Source of the DNA: Crambe crambe | Taxonomy: Eukaryota; Porifera; Demospongiae; Poecilosclerida; Crambeidae | Assembly: GCA_963924555.1 (NCBI GenBank) | Contig: OZ004583.1 | Span: forward strand, 7,516,582-7,580,581 | Direction of reading: 5' to 3' | DNA length: 64,000 bases | Shown here: positions 1 to 12,400 of the stretch, piece by piece | Layout of the letters: each line of letters opens with the position of its first letter | Position numbering within the stretch: the first letter of the stretch is position 1 | Notes under the pieces: generated by a model | Seen by the model: only the letters and a program-made list of their open reading frames with translations | What the model was told of the DNA's origin: nothing | Database searches by the model: none | Position numbers and translations under genes: made by a program

Positions 1-3000
1 AAGTAATAATATCTCTTTGAATTTCACAATTGCAGGTTGGTATTATGCATGAGAGCTATAGCTATTGGTCAAGATGGAAGACCTGGCGATTGTAATTTCT
101 GCTCCCCCACTCTATTTCTCCCTTCCCCCACCCTACTGTTATTGAATTAGCATAGTGGAATATATACACTCGCTAGCATTTCACGTTTCCCTTATTGTCT
201 AACCCCCCGGCCCACTCTTTGCGTGGTTAGAACCATGTACATACATGCTAGACTAGTTACATGAACCCATGGTATAATGCATGCAAGTTAGGTTAATTCT
301 TGAAGGATTGAATTCTAGCTATATATTCACGTTGCTTATCGCGCATATCATAATTAAGATTTAGCTAGCAAGTTAAATACAGTATATAGTGATATGTAGC
401 TGTATGGTTGGTAATAAACTTTTCTTCATCATCATACATCATTGAAGCACCTCAAGATCCAAGTCCCGATCAACTCATTCCACTTTATAACAGCTCTTTT
501 CTGCTCATTTCTGTCACAGCTACCTGGAGACAACAAATTGTGAGCAAGCAAAACATATGTAGCTAGTCAATTTTAGCTACATTATGATTGTAATAAATTA
601 TTTAAAAGTGGCATCTGGTTTGATGTATATAGTGAGAATTCAGTATTGAATTTATCACCTATAAAATGCTATCCCTTGCAGCCAGAACCATGCCCAAGTA
701 TTTTTCTATACCACATCCTCCTAAAAAGGAATGGAAACTTTGAAGATGAAAAGTTCGTCAGATCTGATGTGTGTAATAACTTAATGTGCTCCACTGAATT
801 TCAAATTGATTCAGTTCAGTATGAATTGGAGGATATATTTTCTGTTAACCTAAAGAGTGGGGATATATTTGGCAATTACAATGGAAATTTGAACTTTTCA
901 GATACTTTCAGTAAGTATATCATAACAATGTATTAGTTTACGTGCCAATTCCATGCATGTTCTCCACGGTGAGCAATAACAAATGACTGTATGTGATGTG
1001 CTGATCCAACATGAAAGTAATCTATTAAAGACATGTACGTAGTTAGTTTTGAAGGCATACTATTGTGGAAAAAGTAAACAGTACAATTTTCATGGAATAT
1101 CCATATGTGTAGCTAGCTACATTGGTCCTATAAGGTAATGCAATTTGAAAATTTCCTTGTACACTAAACACCTTTTGGCATTGTTCTGTAATCATGTCAT
1201 CATTGACTTGTTGTAATCCTACAGAGAGTACTGTTAACACTAACTTGAACTTTTCATTAACTGATGACACTTGTACAACTACACTAACTTGCTCATACCT
1301 TGATGAGATTGGGTGTATGATACAGTACAGTCAAAACCCTTCATATGAAGACCTTGGTTCTCCACTTGTCATCCCACTCAATGGATCATTAAAACTTCAC
1401 AATCACATCAGGCAATCCACCGCCTACTACTTCCAAATCACAGTCAACATCAGTGTTACCTTCAAAATTCAACTTCAAGGCCAGATAGAACTCGGTAGTT
1501 AGTGGAGTAGCTATAGCTAGCTATTATAGAGTTTGCATAACTTCATTATTCATTGTGCAACTGCATGCTGGGTGCTCAGAAACCGACAAATAATCATGCG
1601 TAGCTACTGATGCTACTGACAATCATTGTACGTAGCTATATAGGTTAATATTGATTCCCTTATCACTGATGCAGCTATTAATCGTCTCACCTCTTCCAAT
1701 GAAGGATTACTGAGTGCTGGTGTGATTCTCCTCCTAATCACAACTCCATTTGTCATTATCCTGCTCCTCTACTCATGGAGGATATATGGTCAAGGTGGAT
1801 AGCTGATTGCATAATAATTATCACTTGTATTGTGCATCATGTAGCTACATATACAATGGGAATTAAATCATAGTTCAGTAATAGTGTCAGCTTAACTTAC
1901 CCTTCCTTATTCCCCTCCCTCCTATAATTATAGTAGAAAAACATTTTCAAACTGGACTGATCATCTGTGCTGTTGTCAAAACAGTAGCTGTCATCTCTTG
2001 TTTTGTGTTGTGGATATCCCTTGGTCTTGTTATTGGACTGCAAAAAGGTATTATTATACTGCACCCTTTCCATGTTGTTCTATAGCACATAAATCCAATT
2101 AGCTATGGCTAGCTAAAGTTGTTTTCTCTTTGCAGATTCCTGTGATTTGAGTTGGCAGTCCACTAGAAATGTTCTCCTTGCTTGTTCTTTTGTCTTTACA
2201 CTCGTCACTTTTGTTCTGGTCATGACCTCAATTGGGACAGCTTGTTCAACTCAAAGTAAAGGTGTGTTTAATATCATGCATGCATGCATTATGTACAATA
2301 ATACATAATATTATAGTCTCTCAGCCTTGTCTACGGCTATAGCCAAATAGGATGAAAGCTGCAAACCACTAGCTATTAGCTATAAAACAAGTACATATCA
2401 ACTATACATTGTCAATATAAAAGCTAATAATTCAACTAGTTGTTATGTATAGCTCTAGCACAAGTCAAACTATCTTTATACTTATTGGAGCAGGTAGAAT
2501 TATGTCCTTATCGAAAAGAAAGAGAATCTCTATTGATGAGACTGGCACAACAGCTGAAATGAAACCTCAAGATCACACCTCTGATTCAGAGCTCTCAGAG
2601 AGAAAGGGAATTGATTCAGTTCCTAATGAGAAACATGAAAGTGTAGATTTGGAGCTCTCAGAAAGAAAGGAAATCAAGGCTTTATATTCAGTTCCTAATA
2701 AGAAACATAAAAGTGTAGATTCAGAGCTCTTGAAAAGAAAGGAAAGAAAGGGAATTGATTCAGTTCCTAATAAGAAACATGAAAGTGCAGATTTGGAGCT
2801 CTCGGAAAGAAAGGCTTTATATTCGGTTCCTAATAAGAAACATGAAAGTGTAGATTCAGAAAGAAAGGAAAGAAAGGCTTTGTATTCAGTTCATAATAAA
2901 AAACATGAAAGTGTAGATTCAGAGCTCTCAGAAAGAAAGGGAATCGAAGCTTTTCCTGAACATGAAAGTGTAGACGATGATAAAGTAATTCAAGCAAGAA

Positions 3001-3422
3001 AAATTCAACAGTGTGATCACTTTCACAAGGAAAGTATAAATTATTCAACCAAATTAGAAGGAGGAAGCTCACTGCCTCACTATTCTTCCATACAAAAAGC
3101 AATGGTCCTGGAAACCCTCTTGTATGACCTACCACGAAAAGAAGAAATTCCATCACACAAGTCTCCTCAGGAAGAAGAGATGATACAAGAAAATCCAATG
3201 TACAGCTGCCTCCCTCGACAGGAATACAACTGCATCAAAGAAGAGGAACAAGAGAATCCAGTATGCAGCCTCCCTCGAGAGGAATACAACCCCATCAACG
3301 AAGAGGAACAAGAGAATCCGGTGTACAGCCTCCCTCGAGAGGAATACAACCCCATCAAGAAGCTGTGTAATAAAGATCCTAGTGAAAAGGTATCTTCCAG
3401 CTATAGTAGAAAGGGTGAATGA
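1..3422 (+). CDS. Receptor gene A1 (3' part): Ig/FN3 three-helix protein with YxxP tail
   Basis: The gene enters from the left edge. Exons read by splice sites and frame: 1-35 (end of Ig exon), 448-539, 682-910, 1225-1494, 1675-1794, 1934-2047, 2136-2261, 2494-3422. Phases keep one reading frame to the TGA at 3420. Exons 448-910 encode an FN3-like domain, 1225-1494 a membrane-proximal domain with Cys pairs, and the next three exons one hydrophobic helix each. The last exon is a 308-residue highly charged tail with a repeated SERK/NKKHESVD block, tyrosine motifs YSVP, YDLP and YSLP, and two EYNPI motifs. It is nearly identical to A2, so the duplication is recent. Likely a plasma-membrane receptor whose tail recruits SH2 proteins; ligand unknown. 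The domain assignment is by pattern, not by search. Confidence 0.72.
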
Positions 3423-3666
3423 AGAAAAACAAGAGGGCAATATGAAGAAAGTTAACAGAGAACAAATTATTACTCCATAGATATACATGCACTGCTGTGA
3501 CATTATCCGATTATTATCACATATACACTGCACCTTGGTAGTATCTTTTTGGATTTCCCGCGTAAAACTGCGCATGCGCATAATGGTTATCAGAGCAAAG
3601 TACTGTGCATAAAGCCCTGTGCGTGCGGTAGATGTATTAACGAAATATTTGCTGGACTGGATTCAG

Positions 3667-6600
3667 ATGGATGAGAAAAAGTGCTTTTTTATCTTCAATA
3701 CCTTATTATCATTGATATTCAAAGGTAAAATAGCTAGTTCTAATGACTCAAGCTAGCTAATCATCCTGTATAAAATCTGTATACATGTAGCCTCATGTAA
3801 TTTTCTATTGACATCTGATCCTTCCCCCCTTGAGGGAGTGTCTGTCTGTCCTGGATCTATTCATCTACACTGCATCGCCAGCAATGTCAATGTGGATGCT
3901 GTCCGATGGTTTTTCAGTAGGAACGCAATGAATAGCAAGGTCTTTGCAGATAATGCCTTTGAAAACAATGAAATGCTCCCCAAATCAATTCGCTTAGTAG
4001 AAATGATTCCCGGAGTGGAGGTCATCCTGTCCAAAACCTCCATCAGTGACGATAAATATATTGGTTATGAATCGACCTTGACAGTCAATTTATCAGCATT
4101 CAATGAAAGGGAGTTGAGTTTTACTTGTGGGACCTTTTCACAAAAAAGTAATAATATCTCTTTGAATTTCACAATTGCAGGTTGGTATTATGCATGAGGA
4201 GCTATAGCTATTGGTCAAGATGGAAGACCTGGCGATTGTAATTTCTGCTCCCCCACTCTATTTCTCCCTTCCCCCACCCTACTGTTATTGAATTAGCATA
4301 GTGGAATATATACACTCGCTAGCATTTCACGTTTCCCTTATTGTCTAACCCCCCGGCCCACTCTTTGCGTGGTTAGAACCATGTACATACATGCTAGACT
4401 AGTTACATGAACCCATGGTATAATGCATGCAAGTTAGGTTAATTCTTGAAGGATTGAATTCTAGCTATATATTCACGTTGCTTATCGCGCATATCATAAT
4501 TAAGATTTAGCTAGCAAGTTAAATACAGTATATAGTGATATGTAGCTGTATGGTTGGTAATAAACTTTTCTTCATCATCATACATCATTGAAGCACCTCA
4601 AGATCCAAGTCCCGATCAACTCATTCCACTTTATAACAGCTCTTTTCTGCTCATTTCTGTCACAGCTACCTGGAGACAACAAATTGTGAGCAAGCAAAAC
4701 ATATGTAGCTAGTCAATTTTAGCTACATTATGATTGTAATAAATTATTTAAAAGTGGCATCTGGTTTGATGTATATAGTGAGAATTCAGTATTGAATTTA
4801 TCACCTATAAAATGCTATCCCTTGCAGCCAGAACCATGCCCAAGTATTTTTCTATACCACATCCTCCTAAAAAGGAATGGAAACTTTGAAGATGAAAAGT
4901 TCGTCAGATCTGATGTGTGTAATAACTTAATGTGCTCCACTGAATTTCAAATTGATTCAGTTCAGTATGAATTGGAGGATATATTTTCTGTTAACCTAAA
5001 GAGTGGGGATATATTTGGCAATTACAATGGAAATTTGAACTTTTCAGATACTTTCAGTAAGTATATCATACGGTGGCCCATAAGGGCCATGTCAAAGTAA
5101 GATTTTTCAATTTCCAAACTGAATCTATTTTCTGAAATGAGTATTTCTAAAATGCATATTTCCAAAATGCACATTTCCAAAATTGCAAAATGTACAATTC
5201 CACTACATGGTGGAACCCCACATACTTTACCACTTACCTAGGCTAGCTACATGAATAATTTCAGCCAGATTGTGGTCTCATTCAGTGTAGTTTTTTGAAT
5301 AGTGGCGGATCCAGGATTTAGACAAAAGGGGGGGGAGGGGGGCAAAGGTTACTAGCTAGTGGTTATCGTCTCATGAACCAGACCCTACGCATGCGGGTTC
5401 ACGAGACTAATCACCACCCATTTGCTGAATAAACTACTGATGCAGTTTCATAAAAGAAATCTAACTTAAAACCAAACAGCTGAAATATCAATCTACATAG
5501 CTAATCACACACCGAAGTCATAGGCGGTGGAACAGGTCAGGCCAGTCAGGCCCAGGCCTGACCAATATTTTTGGGGGGAAAAGTTAACGTATCAATGACT
5601 ATCAATCAATGAGAAAAGAAAGTATCCTATGATGCCCAAATAATTATAGTATAAATTGTTGAACTGGGGGATTACAGGCCTGACCAATCAAATCTTGCTT
5701 CCAACGCCTCTGGAATTAGGTCAGTGCCACACCTTTTTTCATGGCAAAAGGGGGGGGCAATCACCTCCATTGCCCCCCTCTGGATCCGCCTTTGCTGAAG
5801 AGTTTGAAGGCTAGGCTAGCTGATATAGTTACACGATTCTATATAGCTAGGTTGGAATTTTGAAAAAGCTTGTATGCTGCCTAGCTAGCTGCATGTAAGT
5901 TCATGTTTGATCACTCTGTTTCTAAATGTTGCTCACTCCTCTGCATAGACAGCAAGCAATATAGCTATTTCCAATCTTGCCATTTCCAACCTTACCATGA
6001 AGAGCAAAATAGCAAGATTGAAAATAATAAGATTGGAAATAGTAATTGGAAATAGCAAGATTAGAGATAGCAAGAATGGAAAAGTTCACTTTGCAAACTA
6101 GCATTATTATTATTATGTGGAGGAGTAAGCAACATTTAAAAAGAGAGTGATTGAACTTAGGCACACAAGCTTTTCAAAACACTCCAACCTACATAAAATT
6201 ATCAACTGAATGTGACCACACCCTCCAACTAGCCTATTAATTTGAGCCTGAGTTGGGTAAATTGCCATTGATGTATAGCCATGTAGCCTAGGTAGATTTA
6301 GCTATCTATATAGCTATTTATGATCTCAAAGGAACAACAGAAACAAAGCTTAGGTTGATAACACTTTACCTATCTGAAATCTTTCAGTTGATGCATTATA
6401 GATAAACATTTTTAGTCATGTTAATTAGTAGTTATATGCATAAACCTAGTATCCAGGGGAGGCTGCATTGCCTATAGTCTCTATAAATTGGTATACCCAA
6501 CAAGACTACCTATCAACTACTATCTATGTGCATGCATGTTTTCAGAATCTTATCGATTTTGGAAATGTACATTTTAGAAATAGTCATTTCAGAAAATAGA

Positions 6601-9157
6601 AATGTTCAGTTTGGAAATTGAAAATTCTTACTTTGACATGGCCCTTATGGGCCACCGTAATATCATAATAATGTATTAACGTGCCAATTCCATGCATGTT
6701 CTCCATGGTGAGCAATAACAAATGACTGTATGTGATGTGCTGACCCAACATGAAAGCAATCTATTAAAGACATGTAGTTAGTTTTGAAGGCATACTATTG
6801 TGGAAAAAGTAAACAGTACAATTTTCATGGAATATCCATATGTGTAGCTAGCTACATTGGTCCTATAAGGTAATGCAATTTGAAAATTTCCCTGTACACT
6901 AAACACCTTTTGGCATTGTTCTGTAATCATGTCATCATTGACTTGTTGTAATCCTACAGAGAGTACTGTTAGCACTAACTTGAACTTTTCATTAACTGAT
7001 GACACTTGTACAACTACACTAACTTGCTCATACCTTGATGAGATTGGCTGTATGATACAGTACAGTCAAAACCCTTCATATGAAGACCTTGGTTCTCCAC
7101 TTATCATCCCACTCAATGGATCATTAAAACTTCACAATCACATCAGGCAATCCACCGCCTACTACTTCCAAATCACAGTCAACATCAGTGTTACCTTCAA
7201 AATTCAACTTCAAGGCCAGATAGAACTCGGTAGTTAGTGGAGTAGCTATAGCTAGCTATTATAGAGTTTGCATAACTTCATTATTCATTGTGCAACTGCA
7301 TGCTGGGTGCTCAGAAACCGACAAATAATCATGCGTAGCTACTGATGCTACTGACAATCATTGTACGTAGCTATATAGGTTAATATTGATTCCCTTATCA
7401 CTGATGCAGCTATTAATCGTCTCACCTCTTCCAATGAAGGATTACTGAGTGCTGGTGTGATTCTCCTCCTAATCACAACTCCATTTGTCATTATCTTGCT
7501 CCTCTACTCATGGAGGATATATGGTCAAGGTGGATAGCTGATTGCATAATAATTATCACTTGTATTGTGCATCATGTAGCTACATATACAATGGGAATTA
7601 AATCATAGTTCAGTAATAGTGTCAGCTTAACTTACCCTTCCTTATTCCCCTCCCTCCTATAATTATAGTAGAAAAACATTTTCAAACTGGACTGATCATC
7701 TGTGCTGTTGTCAAAACAGTAGCTATCATCTCTTGTTTTGTGTTGTGGATTGCCCTTGGTCTGGTTATTGGACTGCAAAAAGGTATTATTATACTGCACT
7801 AAAGAAAACCCTTTCCATGTTGTTCTATAGCACATAAATCCAATTAGCTATGGCTAGCTAAAGTTGTTTTCTCTTTGCAGATTCCTGTGATTTGAGTCGG
7901 CAGTCCACTAGAAATGTCCTCCTTGCTTGTTCTTTTGTCTTTACACTCGTCACTTTCGTTCTGGTCATGACCTCAATTGGGACAGCTTGTTCAGCTCAAA
8001 GTAAAGGTGTGTTTAATATCATGCATGCATTATGTACAATAATACATATAGTCTCTCAGCCTTGTCTATGGCTATAGCCAAATAGGATGAAAGCTGCAAA
8101 CCACTAGCTATTAGCTATAAAACAAGTACATATCAACTATACATTGTCAATATAAAAGCTAATAATTCAACTAGTTGTTATGTATAGCTCTAGCACAAGT
8201 CAAACTATCTTTATACTTATTGGAGCAGGTAGAATTATGTCCTTATCGAAAAGAAAGAGAATCTCTATTGATGAGACTGGCACAACAGCTGAAATGAAAC
8301 CTCAAGATCACACCTCTGATTCAGAGCTCTCAGAGAGAAAGGGAATTGATTCAGTTCCTAATGAGAAACATGAAAGTGTAGATTTGGAGCTCTCAGAAAG
8401 AAAGGAAATCAAGGCTTTATATTCAGTTCCTAATAAGAAACATAAAAGTGTAGATTCAGAGCTCTTGAAAAGAAAGGAAAGAAAGGGAATTGATTCAGTT
8501 CCTAATAAGAAACATGAAAGTGCAGATTTGGAGCTCTCGGAAAGAAAGGCTTTATATTCGGTTCCTAATAAGAAACATGAAAGTGTAGATTCAGAAAGAA
8601 AGGAAAGAAAGGCTTTGTATTCAGTTCATAATAAAAAACATGAAAGTGTAGATTCAGAGCTCTCAGAAAGAAAGGGAATCGAAGCTTTTCCTGAACATGA
8701 AAGTGTAGACGATGATAAAGTAATTCAAGCAAGAAAAATTCAACAGTGTGATCACTTTCACAAGGAAAGTATAAATTATTCAACCAAATTAGAAGGAGGA
8801 AGCTCACTGCCTCACTATTCTTCCATACAAAAAGCAATGGTCCTGGAAACCCTCTTGTATGACCTACCACGAAAAGAAGAAATTCCATCACACAAGTCTC
8901 CTCAGGAAGAAGAGATGATACAAGAAAATCCAATGTACAGCTGCCTCCCTCGACAGGAATACAACTGCATCAAAGAAGAGGAACAAGAGAATCCAGTATG
9001 CAGCCTCCCTCGAGAGGAATACAACCCCATCAACGAAGAGGAACAAGAGAATCCGGTGTACAGCCTCCCTCGAGAGGAATACAACCCCATCAAGAAGCTG
9101 TGTAATAAAGATCCTAGTGAAAAGGTATCTTCCAGCTATAGTAGAAAGGGTGAATGA
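3667..9157 (+). CDS. Receptor gene A2: complete Ig/FN3 three-helix protein with YxxP tail
   Basis: Exons: 3667-3724, 3791-4180, 4594-4685, 4828-5056, 6960-7229, 7410-7529, 7669-7782, 7881-8006, 8229-9157; the sum predicts 775 residues. Residues 1-19 form a signal peptide with core FFIFNTLLSLIF. Residues 20-149 are Ig-like, with a Cys (LHC), Trp (RWFF) and Cys (FTC) core. Residues 150-256 are FN3-like and 257-346 a Cys-containing membrane-proximal domain. Helices lie near 360-382, 393-420 and 437-460, then a 309-residue tail. With a signal peptide and three helices the tail should be cytosolic. Tail motifs: two YSVP, one YSVH, YDLP, YSLP, a mutated CSLP, plus EYNPI twice. The fourth intron carries a 1591-bp transposon absent from A1. 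The tail stops earlier than that of A3, whose matching sequence runs on to another exon. Confidence 0.78.
5069..6659. mobile_element. 1591-bp DNA transposon (non-autonomous) in A2 intron 4
   Basis: The ends are perfect inverted repeats beginning TACGGTGGCCCATAAGGGCC, and similarity of the arms continues inward through AAACTGAA and runs of aaatg/catttc. It is flanked by ATATCA at 5063-5068 and 6660-6665, a single copy in the empty A1 site, so this is the target duplication. No transposase is visible inside. It holds further elements: a block at about 5301-5790 with ends reading ggcggatcc/ggatccgcc, an inner block at about 5525-5712 with its own arms, and a foldback at about 5850-6190 whose arms match over some 70 bases. 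Confidence 0.88.
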
Positions 9158-9402
9158 AGAAAAACAAGAGGGCAATATGAAGAAAGTTAACAGAGAACAA
9201 ATTATTACTCCATAGATATACATGCACTGCTGTGACATTATCCGATTATTATCACATAATACACTGCACCTTGGTAGTATCTTTTTGGATTTCCCGCGTA
9301 AAACTGCGCATGCGCATAATAATTATCAGAGAAAAGTACTGTGCATAAAGCCCTGTGCGCGCGGTAGATGTATTAACGAAATATTTGCTGGACTGGATTC
9401 AG

Positions 9403-12400
9403 ATGGATGAGAAAAAGTGCTTTTTTATCTTCAATACCCTATTATCATTGATATTCAAAGGTAAAATAGCTAGTTCTAATGACTCAAGCTAGCTAATCAT
9501 CCTGTATAAAATCTGTATACATGTAGCCTCATGTAATTTTTTATTGACATCTGATCCTTCCCCCCTTGAGGGAGTGTCTGTCTGTCCTGGATCTATTCAT
9601 CTACACTGCATCGCCAGCAATGTCAATGTGGATGCTGTCCGATGGTTTTTCAGTAGGAACACAATGAATAGCATGGTCTTTGCAGATAATGCCTTTGAAA
9701 ACAATGAAATTCTCCCCAAATCAATTCGCTTAGTAGAAATGATTCCCGGAGTGGAGGTCATCCTGGCCAAAACCTCCATCAGTGACGATAAATATATTGG
9801 TTATGAATCGACCTTGACAGTCAATTTATCAGCATTCAATGAAAGGGAGTTGAGTTTTACTTGTGGGACCTTTTCACAAAAAAGTAATAATATCTCTTTG
9901 AATTTCACAATTGCAGGTTGGTATTATGCATGAGAGCTATAGCTATTGGTCAAGATGGAAGTCTAGATGCATCTGGCGATTATAATTTCTGAATGTCAAG
10001 ACCAGCACATTAGCTAACTAAGTATTGTATGCTGGTTCTGACGGTATAATTAAGGCTCTACAGTGGACCCTCTGAATAAAGGAAAGGGGACACACTTAGT
10101 GACAGTTGTCCATTAGAGAGAGAGAGAGAGATACCTCTCTTTGGAAGTAAAAAATATAATATAGAGAGTTTGGCCATTTCTAAGTATAACTACATAGTTG
10201 TCTTCTTCAAATTCCACTGCAGTCCATACAAGTCAAAAGTCTCAAGTTATTTGGTTCAGATTTATAATACAGTCAATTGTGTAGTTGTTGAGATGATACA
10301 CAACCCAAAACTAGAAGCCATTATTATAATATCAGAACAGTTGTTTTTTTTTTTTTGTGAGAGGAGAAACTCAACTCTTGAGCATTTTGTGTTGTGTTGT
10401 AGCTATCTGCTTAGCTATAACTATAACTTATGCAAGAAAATTTTTTATGATTGTACCTATAATAATTATGTAGCTCCTCCAGATCCACTTCCCCGGCAAC
10501 TTATTCCCAGTTATAACAGCTCTTATCTTCTCATTTCACTGACAGCAGTATGGAAACAAACACATGTAAGTCGTGATAACTACAGCTGTAGGCTATTGAC
10601 GGTAAATAAGCCTCATCTTCACTTTCACCCCACACTAGTGATAATGTATCATCACATACGACGTAGCTATGCATGCAAATAAATTTTCACACTTTTACCC
10701 GATAGCTAATGTACCATAGCTACGTAATAGTATGCTCTAATATTGCAGCTTCTTTTCATGATAATCTTGAGCATGCACGCTTGCCCAACACACAATGCTT
10801 GCATTCCCTAGTACTGGTACATATAGCTGATAGCTGTTACAGTCCAAGGTTGGCCACTTCTTCATAATGTACTTTAGCTCTCCACTACATAATCCCTAGC
10901 ACCTAGCCGTAGCCCTAGCATAGCTTTAGGACTGGAGTTTAATGTAGAAAATAATTTAACATGATAAAGCTTTGGGATAAGTATTTTTTATCAAAGCATG
11001 TTAGAGAAAATAAAATTAGCTATGGCTATTATTTTTAATTAAGTTAATGAAAACAGCAATTACTATGGTAGTGAGTGGAACCTTCAATACAAGATCTCCT
11101 ATGCATAAGAAAAGGATGACTATTAGTTATCAAAAACTAGCAGAATTTCACAACAAATTCCTACGTAGATGAAAATATGAGACAATACCATTTAAGTTGT
11201 AACCATCATTATTTCACTCATATGGCACATTTTCTGTATAAACAGCTCTCCCATTCAAAGCGATGCTCAAGTCTGTTTGTCCACCACGTCGTCCTCAACA
11301 AGAACGGAAACTTCGAAGATGAGGAAGTAGTTGGATTTGATCAGTGCAATGAATTGATGTGTTCTGTTGGATTCAAAGTAGCATCAGTTGCTTCATCAGG
11401 GGATCTATTTTCTATTAGTATTCAAAGTGGAGATGTTTTTGGTCACTACAATGAGCAACAGTTGGTGTTTTCAGATAGAATAAGTGAGTGCTGTGTGTAG
11501 CCATGAAAGATAAATAATTTGGGGGCAATTTTATCAAAGAAATGTTATTTGGGGGCAATTTTATCAAAGAAATGTTTTTACTTACAATGCCAACCTGCCT
11601 ACAGGAAAGCAGATTGTTATTAATACAGAGAATAGTTTAAAATTACAAGAAAATTTAGTTTGATCTCTCTTTCTGTTTATTATCTCTTGCACAAACAGAT
11701 AGCTCTATTCAAGCTTCATTAAAATACTCCTTCAGTGAGGAGATTTGTGCCAGCACACTTCGCTGTTCATATCGTGATGAGATTGAGTGTATGTTTCAGT
11801 ACAGTTTGGACCCTCCCCGTGGAGACCCCGTTTCTCCACTTGACGTCCCACTCAATGGATCATTAATGATCCCCAATATCAAGTACTCCACTGCCTACAA
11901 CTTCAAAATAACAGTCAATATTAGCACTTCCCTCGAAATTCAACTCCAAGGATCATTCATGACAATACTTGGTTAGTTTTCCAATTAAGAATGTATACAA
12001 CATCTCCATACTCCAAATTCATTGTTTGTTACTACTAGTCTTTGGGAAAGCACAATTTGGGTGAGCCATTAAGGCTACCTATGATTACAACAATTCTCAA
12101 ATTAATAGCTATATATACATGTCATTGTTTGTATTATTTTTACAAGTGGGCATAAGGCAAAAAATTTTCCCGCACATGAGCGCGCGGATATTCTTTCCTC
12201 CCCTATTAAAAATTCCTAGATAGAACCCTGATATGATGTTACTGTATTTTGCATAGCTGTTGACTACCTCACATCCAGCAATAAGGGTGTACTGAGCGTT
12301 GGTGTGAGCTTGTTCCTAACTACAACTCCATTACTCATTATTCTGCTACTGTATTCATGGCGGATATACAGACAAGGTTATTATTCAATAAACACTAGTA

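Larger units (their letters stand above)
1..9960. repeat. 5.7 kb tandem segmental duplication covering A1 and A2
   Basis: Sequence 1-~5060 recurs at an offset of 4146 and 945-~4230 at an offset of about 5735; the jump between offsets is the 1591-bp transposon in A2. The unit runs from intron 2 of one gene to intron 2 of the next, so each crossover product is a whole gene. Similarity of the next copy stops near 9960. Copies differ by scattered single bases only. Confidence 0.9.

Noticed and set aside
2830-3581. Minus-strand open frames opposite the A1 tail (also at 8565-9238)
   Set aside because: Antisense shadows of the repetitive tail exon.
10170-10682. 170-residue plus-strand frame
   Set aside because: It covers an A3 FN3 exon in part but runs through introns; splice sites and paralogues define a shorter exon at 10474-10565.
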